Shown here: in pieces, positions 55,686-64,000 of the stretch
Numbering within the stretch: position 1 is the stretch's first letter
How the letters are laid out: every line of letters starts with the position of its first letter
Assembly (NCBI GenBank): GCA_010015675.1
Contig: ML976978.1
Coordinates: 433,669 to 497,668 of the forward strand
Origin: Byssothecium circinans
Lineage: Eukaryota; Ascomycota; Dothideomycetes; Pleosporales; Massarinaceae
DNA: 64,000 nt
Reading direction: 5' to 3'
Program-made: the position numbers and the translations under genes
Notes under the pieces: generated by a model
The model's input: only the letters and a program-made list of their open reading frames with translations
Database searches by the model: none
What the model was told of the DNA's origin: nothing

Positions 55686-56248
55686 ATGGCCGCTTTGCCC
55701 AAGCGAATCGTCAAGGAGACGGAGAGGCTGAGCAAGGAGCCTGTACCTGGCATCTCAGCGACACCGCACGACGACAACCTCAGGTATTTCGACGTGACGA
55801 TCGACGGGCCGACTCAAAGTCCGTACGAGGGTATGTGTATCTCTTTCTGCTCGCCTTTGCTTGCGCAATGGCGCTAATTCGACTAGGCGGGGTGTTCAAA
55901 CTAGAACTCTTTCTCCCGGACGATTACCCCATGACGCCTCCCAAGGTCCGCTTCCTCACCAAGATCTATCACCCCAACATAGACCGCTTGGGCAGAATCT
56001 GTCTGGACGTGCTCAAGGGTGAGTGTTCCACACGTTCGCTGTACAGGACATTCGCTGACAGGCTAGGCAATTGGAGCCCGGCCCTGCAAATCCGCACCAT
56101 TCTCCTCTCGATTCAAGCCCTGCTAGGAGCACCCAACCCCGACGACCCCCTAGCCAACGACGTTGCTCAGGCCTGGAAGGAGGATCAAGCGAAGGCAATC
56201 GCAACAGCCAAGGAGTGGACGTCGCAGTTCGCCGCACCGAGTGCTTGA
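55686..56248 (+). CDS. ubc13: Ubiquitin-conjugating enzyme E2 Ubc13 (UBE2N type)
   Basis: Three exons, 55686-55830, 55887-56018 and 56067-56248, give 152 residues, the standard length. The sequence follows Ubc13 throughout: [64 protein letters not shown], then the active-site cysteine in [20 protein letters not shown] (near residue 86-87), followed by [16 protein letters not shown]. With a Uev/Mms2 partner it builds Lys63-linked ubiquitin chains in post-replication DNA repair. Both introns have strong donors (GTATGT, GTGAGT) and CTAG acceptors. Start and length are well supported. Confidence 0.97.
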
Positions 56249-57387
56249 CTTCACAATGGTCTGCCGGCTACTCCATTGATGATGCACGAGCACCGTTGTC
56301 CGAAGACATTCTTCCCGGTGGTAAGACATACACAACCTTCTAGCTATCTGTACACGTGCTAATATGAATGATGAAGGCCTTTTGTTCAGCATCGGTGCGC
56401 GGTTCAATATGGACGACGGTGCGCAGTTCCTAACGGAGTTGCATATGGACGACTGATTGCACTTTGGCCTTATGTGATCTCGGCGGTTCCTTTGCCGACG
56501 TCCTGACGAAGCGTACAGTCGGCACCGCCTTCATTTGAATGGAGTCTCTCCTACGGCATCGTGGTTTTAAGTTTACCGGCGAAGATTATGGCGGCTTTCT
56601 GCGTGCATGCGAGTCTTTTGGCTAGCGTTTCATGAGGCCTTCGGACGGAGCATTTGTGGCGTGTGATCTGCGACCAATCGTCCAGCGCATGGACCACCGG
56701 TTTATGGGTCACGAAATCGATGAGAAACACGATTCTCTTTCCATACTGACTCCCCTTTGCAGCGTGATGATTGTGAGGTTACGTTTGCCTGGTGAAATGT
56801 TTTCAAGTACGACCACAACTCCCTGCTTTGCTAAAATGGGAGGAGAGGGGCATCTCCAATGGTCCGAACATGCAAGAGATAGACTCTGCTGGAGCATAGC
56901 CATTGTCTGCCTTGTTCCACTATCTTCAGTGAGTGCTGTCGTCCATGTTGTGAAGTTCGGTGCTGATTTGCCCGATTTTCGAAGTTTTCGATGTGAGGTT
57001 CTGCTTCCACAAAACCAGCGGCAAAAGCATCTGTAGACTCCTCCACTTTATCCATGCAACAGTAGTGAACATTTCGAAGTACTTGCAGCAACCCTCTTAT
57101 CGCTATGCCGGCTTGTGCGAGACCGGCGGTCAGTGGAACCGTCACGAGTTACCTCACTGAGTTGCCTGGTAGATGATGCATCCACAGTCAACGAGGATAC
57201 GGTGACCGGCACGCTACTTGTGCTGAAGACCTTATCATGCATACAAAAACAACAAGAGGCGTCTTGTCCACCAGCTGACTGATGTGGCGATCGCCCAAAG
57301 CTCTCTTGCGTCAGATAAGGCGGTAGAGAGAGCTCGTCGATTCTATGCTTCTATCGCCACGACACCGGCTCCACGGTACATCCTCCT

Positions 57388-58740
57388 CCACGAGCACACG
57401 GCGACCGGAACACACTTGCGCTGAGAAAGCCAGCCTGTATACAACAGCCAGTGATGCATCTAGACCCGCTAACTGATACAGCTGTGGCTCGAAGCGCTCT
57501 CTAGGTAGAGTTCGCTGAAGGTAAGTGGCCCATTGATCGTTCTGGTGCCTGTCTCGCCGGCCTTCAACCCACCATCCCCGAACTCTAAGGGCTCCGAAAA
57601 CACAAACAGGCCTTGGCAAGCTTGCGGTAGACTGGCCTGGGAATCGCGGTATACGACCGAGATCCGGTGCAGCATCGAGCTCCTTCGTACCCACAGCGAG
57701 ACGGACGCGCGCAGACGATAGGCGACCTCCACTCCGCAGCTCCACCAAACGGACACCCCTACGATCGCGACCCCATTCTATAAACAGCCTGGGATACGCA
57801 AAGGCAGTATCATTGGGAAGATCTGCACGACACGAGCAGCGTGGCTACGACCTTGCCACCCTTGGCCGCGGGCCTTGATACCCCTCTTATCATCCCCGCC
57901 GAGTGGACGATCCCTACAACCCTTACGATCGAGACTCCTGCTTCTATCCACGTCTTGGAGGATGTGGGGGCATCGACTTAGGTATGATACACACGCCACG
58001 AGTGCACGGCGATGTTAGCATATCCCTATAACAGCTTGGACGTTGAATACCGCTGCTGCGATCCCCATCGAGAAAGCGGCGCTCTCATCACATCGAAGCT
58101 CCGGTCCTGATAGGTTTCTCCCCATGTGCGTAGGCGCTGATATCACCGCCAACATAAAGCTGCTATACACCATGGTGGAGGCACCGGCGTTGTACCTCGC
58201 ATAATATCCCAGGTCTGGCGATACACAGGATACATACACGGAACGAGCGTAGGGCAACACCATAACACTAGTGTGGGTCGGGTCTGGCTTTGACAGCTCT
58301 CTCCACGAGACTCATTGAGCAGATAAGCTTTGCCGCCGAACTTGCAGTCCTGGTAATAACTCTCTGGACTGGCACAAACGGGAGGCCTAACACAAGCGTG
58401 GGACATCTATACGATGCCTTCCTAACCGCAGAATGTCTAAGGAGCTAAGGTCCAGTACGATGAGCTCATACACGACACGAGCGTGGACAATAATAGCTCG
58501 GCAACCCTCGCCAGCCACTCAGACTGACTGGTTCGCTCATGCGGTGATGCTTCAAACTTCCATTCCATGGAGATATTTACTGACGCGAAGAGTAGGTTCT
58601 AGACCTTCTTCGATACGAACACGAAGCGCACGATGCAAGCCTCACGCGAAGGCATTGTCCACACGATATGGGCAGTGTCTGCGATAGGAATACGCACGAG
58701 GACCCATGATCCCATGACTAGACACAAGACGAACGTGTCA
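57388..58740. repeat. Cluster of a recurring ~15-bp degenerate motif
   Basis: Variants of ACACNAGYGTGGNNC occur near 57388 (CCACGAGCACACGG), 57830 (ACACGAGCAGCGTGG), 57995 (GCCACGAGTGCACGG), 58243 (ACGAGCGTAGGG), 58265 (ACACTAGTGTGGGTC), 58390 (ACACAAGCGTGGGAC), 58475 (ACACGAGCGTGGAC) and 58722 (ACACAAGACGAACGTG). Longer flanks at 57758 and 57926 (TACGATCGCGAC / TACGATCGAGAC, then CTTGG/CTGGG at similar distance) suggest old tandem units of roughly 165-245 bp. This was judged by eye only. Confidence 0.4.
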
Positions 58741-60272
58741 TTCGGCACGCCTTGCACAAGCCCGGATACTTGCCTCGTAATGCACGAGAGCCATGGCAGC
58801 AGACCTGTCTGCACCATAGATGTCCAGTACAGACATGGCAGTATAGTCCTGGGCATTCCGAAAAGAGATAGCTAAGGAATCGACCAAAGGCTGGCCACCC
58901 AAGCAGGTGTCCCAAAAAAATAGTCGGCAGCTGGGACCAGGCCGTCGTTGCCTCCAGAAGCTTGATTCATGATTGAAGAGTCTGGATTGTCAAGGCCTTT
59001 GATGTTCATCGAATGAGCGCGGGTGACTTCAAGCCTGATCAGATTTTTTGGGCCGTCTTCGGGTCCTTGATCAGATGGTTTTCCTTACTGCGAGTGCGGC
59101 CACTGTCCGACATCTGTTCGGGCAAGCGTGTTCCGACCCTCAACCACAATCGCACAAGGCAACGTCTTGCCCATGATGATATCTCTTTCTATGCTGCCAT
59201 TGGTCCAGAGAGTTGTTATCCAGAGGGTTCATGCAGTATTCTCTCCAGCTAGGAGTACCACATGCCAAATCTTCCAACTTTACCAGGATAGAAGTCCAGG
59301 CACACTTGCAACCCAAGGAAGCTATGGGGTTGCATACCCATAATTTTGACATCAGATTCCACATCTCTTCTCAAGGCGAGTGCCGTTCCCGACGTAGCAG
59401 CATGGAGACAAAGAGAGTTTCGTTCCCGAATTGCCACCGTATCAATCTAAAACCAGTTGCAATCATCAAAACGTTGCTGACTTGGGAAGGGGATGGAAAT
59501 TACAGGCACGCGCAACTTCGTAAGGGCAAGAAGAGTATACCAACAGAGCGGAAGACCGGCCCTATTGAAGGTCAGCCGCCCTTTTCGTCAAACCGGTGCA
59601 CTCATCTCTTCGAAAGCTCCTACACTTTGCCCTGCATTTTGGCCACGAAGACTCCTGAGCACCGCTCCTTCTGGTTTCGAGTCTGCCGTTATCAAAATTC
59701 ATGCGAATATGTCCAAGAGCTTGTGTTACCTCTGGCTCCTTAAACGGCAGGTAAGCCATTTGGCTGTTCCGTGGCGGGCTTTCTGCATGGGCGTATGCCT
59801 CCACAGACCTGGCCGTGCGCATGGTCAATCTCGCCCAGAAGCATCTTCAGCACAAAGATATTATCAGAACGTCTAATCGTCATGTCGTATACTCGAGCGA
59901 TGCACGTCCATTGCTGTCCAGCTCCGATGCTGTGGCGATGAGGAGGTCGTCGCAATACTCCGCAATGCGGAGTTGATGTTAGGGATCGAGTCTGGCGCAT
60001 ACGTTGGCTTCAATGGCCCGATTCGACGACTTCGGTTTCCTTTCAGTTGTGAGGTGAGGAGATATAAGGTTGTACGATGACCGCCAAGGTAGCAGCTGCT
60101 GGATGGGGCGTCGCTGCTGCGGCCGTGCACTCGGGAGTCTGTCGTCTCGGTGGTACACGGAAAGGACGTGAGAGCGGTCTCGATGAAATGGCTCGCTATG
60201 GGGGTTTCTTACCATTGAAGACTGCAGATGAGCCGAGCTTTGGAGATGGGCGCTGCCGTGGCCAAGGCTGCT

Positions 60273-60805
60273 GAAGGGGTGGGGTCTTGATGCCGCGGGA
60301 GTCCGCTCCAAAGTCTACTCGAGAGCCAGTCGTGTCTGTCTGAGTACGTCAGGGAGGGGTATGGGGGAATTACCAGCATACCTTATAGATGCGGGAAGAT
60401 GAGCCCAGCTCGGAGGGCCGTCGCGGTGATGGCCGGGGTCGCTGAAGAGACGTCAATGACGCAGGAGCCGGTCTCGGAGTAAATCGTCTCGGTGGAGCAC
60501 TAAAGAGTATGATAGCGGCATTGGATTACTTCCTAGATGAGATAAGACGGGTCGATGGGAGCTGTGGTGGTAAAGAGGCCGCTAGAGGGGCGTTGACGCC
60601 GCGGGAGCTGTTCGTGAGTCCGCTCAGGAGGCTACTCGTGAGCGTACCAGCTTGGTATAGCAAGGAGCGTTACGAGGTTGACGCCAACGGTCCTACCTTC
60701 TACAAAATGAGAGAAGAAGAGAAGGGCTCGTGTGGTGGTCGCGGCGGCGGTGGTGGTGAAGGTTGTAGGAGGGGCGTTGGTGTCGTGAGCCTCACTCGGA
60801 TTGCT
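60273..60805. repeat. Degenerate GC-rich repeat units
   Basis: Three related stretches share a GGGGYGKKG...GCCGCGGGAG...GTCCGCTC pattern: about 60276-60312, 60584-60630 and 60766-60800. Differences are substitutions and small indels. They may be remnants of a repeated or duplicated sequence. Confidence 0.4.
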
Positions 60806-61298
60806 GCATCAAAGAGAAGCCCGAGAGCGCGGCTATGACGAGGTTTAGACGGCTATAGCAGCAAAGACATTGGATGTGAGAAAAATTGTAGATTGAACTT
60901 GGGGTCGTTGCACTGCTCGTCGAGGAGGGAAGATCAGAATACCAGAGTTGAACGGGGAGAGACACCAACCAGCCCATCCCATCCCCATCAACACAACTGC
61001 AGACATCCGAAAACACCGCCCCGCGAACACCACCCCCAGCAGCGGCGCAACCCATACATACACTCGCGAGCATACCAACGCAGTGCTTGCATAGACAGCT
61101 GCTCCCTCTACGATACATCTATCCTCCCAAGCAAACCCGCGTGTGTGAAAGCCAGCGAAAGGCGGAAGAGTAAGTTCATAGACAACAAACATCGCCATCG
61201 AATACGTCACGCTAACAACGAAGAACAGCCATTCAAACGGGTTCCTAATCAGCAAATCGCATTCGTTCTTCTGCCCAGATCCAACCAACTACTCAACA

Positions 61299-61529
61299 AT
61301 GGCGTCGCAAACCTCCTTCTCTACGGACAATTATTCTGTCGACTATGGTGTCGCGACCTCGAAGCGGAGTCCTGTCGATCGCCTCACCCTCCGATTCAAG
61401 ATCCTCGTCGGCAGAATGGCGTATGAGTGTCGTGAGTTTCGCGAGCGCCTCAAAGCCCGAAGGGCTGCGAGCAAGAAGAGGAAGAACCAGATGAGGCTGG
61501 AGGCGCTGCGCAGGAAGAAGCTCGGATAG
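61299..61529 (+). CDS. Possible small basic protein, 76 residues
   Basis: The ATG sits in a good context (CAACAATGGC). The product MASQTSFSTDNYSVDYGVAT... ends in an Arg/Lys-rich helix (KARRAASKKRKNQMRLEALR...) that could bind nucleic acid or be a nuclear signal. No family is recognised and no intron is evident. It may be a real small gene or a chance frame; it is the best-looking candidate in this gene-poor block. Confidence 0.35.
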   Translation: MASQTSFSTDNYSVDYGVATSKRSPVDRLTLRFKILVGRMAYECREFRERLKARRAASKKRKNQMRLEALRRKKLG

Positions 61530-63054
61530 AGATTAGCTTTGGCTGAATGCTGTCTCCTGGCCGAGCGGGATCCTTTCGGAACCACTATGCATTGAATTGG
61601 AGATGATGCATCGTTTGCGCGAAGACTTGGGTGGCTCGAAGACTGCCTTCGAACTGTTGGACCGATGCGGTGTTCCGACTCGTCCTCCTTCTTCTGGCAG
61701 TCGATGCCCGGTTGTTGATATCTCGACCCCCTTATTTGGTTCGGTCGGTCCCGGAACCCGGAAATTCTATCATGTTATGGACACGCAGCTATCCCTCTTT
61801 TTCCTTGCATAGATGTCGGTAAAGTCCGTTTCGAGGGCAGCATAATTCGTGGACGATGTCATTTCAGTGGATACATGGCGACACAGCCCCGGCGTCTGCA
61901 GTTATCATGTTAGCGTAAACCAATCGTCTTCGTTGTTTTCGGGAGCCCGACTTACAGAACAGATCGAAGTCGCTGAATCTGCCCTCTTACGATTCTGAGA
62001 CCGTGCCTGCGCTTCTTCTATAGCGGCTTGAGACTCGTACGTGTAGGTGATCCGGAGAAGATCGTAGATGCTGAGATACGTCGTCGACATCATGGAGAGC
62101 TTTCCCCCAGTTGAGCGCGATTCGATGCCTCTTGAGCTCTTCCTTCTCTTGCAGCTTGTCAAGCTTTTCCCCCCAATCGGACAAATGGACAGACAAAACA
62201 AGTAATGCAGCGAATATCTTGCACCAAAGTCCGTATAATTCAGCACAACACTGCCAATTCGCTTCTCGATACGGAGTAAGAGAGAACTCAACAGCACGTC
62301 CAAGCAAGTAACCAGTCAACAAGAACCAACATTCCAGACGCAGATGCGAGAGCTAACACCACTTATATAACCTCTACTCCCTCACATGCACATGCACAAC
62401 ACGCAAACAACGCTCGCGCACTTTTCCCCTCATCTCCGTTTCATGCAGCGCCTCAGCGGGATGTGCGAATAGAGCGCTCCTGTAGGATGTCAGGGTCCGT
62501 TCCGACCCTATCCCGGCTCTATCGGTCCTTCTCAGCTTTTCGCCAGCGATCGCTCAGTGGCCTGTGTCACCGGGTGCTAATGCGCATCATTGACTTTTGC
62601 GCTTTCTCGTGCTTTTCTGCGCGCTTACCGCCGATATTCCCGATAGTGACAGCTTGGCGGAGTGACGTCGGACGGACTCTGGTGGAAGAGACGTGGTCAG
62701 TCTGGGATTTTGAGGTGGAATGTTGGTGCCTTGAGGGGGCTGATGACTTTTGGATGAGGTGAGCTTATGGTTGGTGGGTCGGAGGATGCGGAGATAGATG
62801 GGTCGGAGATGGGAGCTCGGGGAATGGTGGCGACCGACATCACCGAGTGGTAGTTTGAGAATATGTGAAATTGGGGTTGAGAAGAGGTCGAAAAGGGGGA
62901 TATCGAAGTGTGAGGATAAGCATAGATTCTTCACAATAGTGAATCGCTTAATACTACTGTTTGTCTCAGCCTTTCCGCTCAATTTACTTTCTGCTTGATA
63001 GGTAGCAGTCAAGCTCGTCAGCGCTAACTCCTCCCACAGACACCATATCCATCC
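61530..63054. other. Gene-poor stretch before the kinase gene
   Basis: 1.5 kb. On the minus strand two overlapping frames (62322-61987 and 62303-61905) encode a possible single transmembrane helix (LWCKIFAALLVLSVHL) and a charged segment, but no ATG-started, spliced model could be made convincing. TTATATAA at about 62365 (TATA-like) lies upstream of them. Nothing else is supported. Confidence 0.4.
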
Positions 63055-63999
63055 TCATAGGTCTTGTTCACCATAGTCCACAGTCAAGTCACCTTGGACC
63101 GGGGGAACTGGTAGTTCCGGCTCCCGTCCAGCGCGGCGCCTTTCATTCTCTATGAGGATCTTTTGCCTCTCATGTCTCTTCTGACGCCAGTCAAGCGCGT
63201 ACAGTGCTATATTCGTCCTAGCTGTACGAGGAATAAAAATACGTAGTTCTACCGCGGTCATACGATCGTTCTTTTCAAGCATGTAGCACCTTTGGTACCA
63301 ATGCTGCACCTCGTTAGAGTATGGCTCTACCGCTAAACTCGGACGAACTTGGTACAGCTCTATTTGCTGCTCTTTAGGAACGTTCAGTGGCCGGTACAGA
63401 TACCTCCGGATATCACGATGGCATGAATCCAACTTAGTTTCCAAGGAAAGCTTTTCGCCCCCCGGGTTGACCTGTCTGTCGTTGTTGTACCACGTAATGA
63501 AATTTTCCCTGTTCTCAACGGGATTTGTCTGGAACACAGCAAAAGATATGCTCGCTGCTATGGCCCAGATATCGATTGCAGGATCCACATTTTCTCGCTC
63601 GGGATGTGGTGGTGCGTATTCAAAAGTCCCGTTAAATCGATCGTAGGTTCCAGGGAAAAACGGTCTCATGCGGCCAAAGTCAGAGATCTTAAAAACTGGG
63701 AGAAGTGGATAGCCGGACTCTTTCATTCCGTGGGGCTTACAGACGAGTATGTTCGCTGGCTTCATGTCGGAATGACAGTAAGCTTGGTTCTCGCCGAGCC
63801 CATTGTGTATGTAATCGATCGCACTGGTTAGATCCAGCAGAATTTTCCATACTGTGACCTCGGGCATGCGACGGACTTTAGTGAATAGGTTTTCGCAGTA
63901 GCTGTGTAGATCGCCGTAATCGGCATATTCGAGGAAGAGTGCCGGGCCGACAGGTTCGGTCGGGAATTCGTCATCGTGACCAAGATAGTTTACGATGTT
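63055..63999 (-). CDS. Protein kinase, N-terminal part outside the window
   Basis: The frame is open from the window edge to the stop at 63055, about 314 residues. It starts inside the N-lobe/hinge (NIVNYLGHDDEFP, then PALFLEYADYGDLHSYC). The catalytic loop is CHSDMKPANILVC, an HSD variant of HRD that keeps the catalytic Asp, Lys and Asn. The magnesium motif is KISDFGRMRPF. The activation segment passes GTFEYAPPHPERENVDPAIDIWAIAASI, an APE-like site with a conserved DIW in helix F. A C-terminal basic tail follows (RQKRHERQKILIENERRRAG). It resembles the fungus-specific serine/threonine kinases in accessory regions; substrate unknown. The ATP-binding P-loop and VAIK lysine lie beyond the edge, so activity cannot be judged fully. 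Confidence 0.85.
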   Translation of the reverse strand, partial: NIVNYLGHDDEFPTEPVGPALFLEYADYGDLHSYCENLFTKVRRMPEVTVWKILLDLTSAIDYIHNGLGENQAYCHSDMKPANILVCKPHGMKESGYPLLPVFKISDFGRMRPFFPGTYDRFNGTFEYAPPHPERENVDPAIDIWAIAASISFAVFQTNPVENRENFITWYNNDRQVNPGGEKLSLETKLDSCHRDIRRYLYRPLNVPKEQQIELYQVRPSLAVEPYSNEVQHWYQRCYMLEKNDRMTAVELRIFIPRTARTNIALYALDWRQKRHERQKILIENERRRAGREPELPVPPVQGDLTVDYGEQDL

Positions 64000-64000
64000 T

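Larger units (their letters stand above)
56249..61298. other. 5 kb gene-poor block with degenerate repeats
   Basis: No conserved gene is recognisable over about 5 kb. The open frames at 56632-57036, 57311-57748 (-), 59213-59743, 60509-60838 and 60845-61288 (-) lack domains, sensible starts or splice support. The block contains a recurring ACACGAGCGTGG-like motif (57388-58740) and degenerate GAGGGGCGTTGACGCCGCGGGAG-like repeats (60273-60800). It looks like decayed or fast-evolving sequence. Confidence 0.55.

Noticed and set aside
57311..57748. Minus-strand 145-codon frame
   Set aside because: Composition is mixed, overlapping frames exist on the same strand and no motif is recognised; it falls in the degenerate repeat block.
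60845..61288. Minus-strand hydrophobic frame as a membrane protein gene
   Set aside because: It begins with TTG right after a TAG, has no convincing upstream exon and ends without family features; kept only as part of the gene-poor block.
1..64000. tRNA genes, rRNA, CRISPR arrays
   Set aside because: I looked for B-box-like GGTTCGAATCC patterns on both strands and for regular short direct repeats and found none I could support; CRISPR is not expected in a fungal nuclear genome.

Overview
This 64 kb window is filamentous-fungal nuclear DNA. Many genes carry short spliceosomal introns (about 50-200 nt) with GTANGT-type donors, CTAAC-like branch points and CAG/TAG acceptors. The gene content is also fungal: FacA acetyl-CoA synthetase, a secreted GH12 glucanase, a fungal ADAM protease, DUF6594 and DUF3455 proteins, and a SEA-complex Sea3/WDR59 protein. 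The gene set and a pogo/Fot1-type transposase tail suggest a Dothideomycete, possibly Pleosporales; that placement is inference. Gene models were built by hand-joining exons so that the reading frame and family motifs continue across each junction.

Layout. 0-1.2 kb: the 3' end of a decayed Fot1/pogo DDE transposon and a dispersed-repeat copy. 1.2-16.2 kb: five genes in a row on the minus strand (GH12 glucanase, ADAM metalloprotease, FacA, a MABP1/WDR62-like WD40 protein, an MFS monocarboxylate-type transporter). 17-29.2 kb: a mitochondrial-type AAA ATPase (+), a small coiled-coil protein (+), a secreted DUF3455 protein (-) and a large ankyrin protein (+), with repeat relics between them. 29.7-42.1 kb: a small secreted cysteine-containing protein (-), a TMEM115/DUF1751 membrane protein (-) divergent from a Sif2/TBL1-like LisH-WD40 protein (+), a Baeyer-Villiger monooxygenase (+), signal peptide peptidase (+), a secreted SMP-30-like propeller (+) and a small coiled-coil protein (-). 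42.8-56.2 kb: a retropepsin-like protein (-), a DUF6594 membrane protein (+), an M20 amidase interrupted by one in-frame TGA (+), the 1615-residue Sea3/WDR59 protein (-) and, divergent from it, Ubc13 (+). 56.3-63.0 kb: a gene-poor block with degenerate repeats and at most weak small-gene candidates. 63.06 kb to the end: a protein kinase (-) running off the window.

Most genes are ordinary housekeeping or secreted functions with no common pathway, and I see no biosynthetic cluster. The points most worth checking are the single nonsense codon in an otherwise intact amidase, the retropepsin-like domain joined to a lysine-rich helical tail, two families of dispersed repeat relics (one with RIP-like transitions), several introns whose length is a multiple of three (including a GC-AG one), and the repeat-rich gene-poor block at 56-63 kb. 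I did not find a clearly new multi-gene system.
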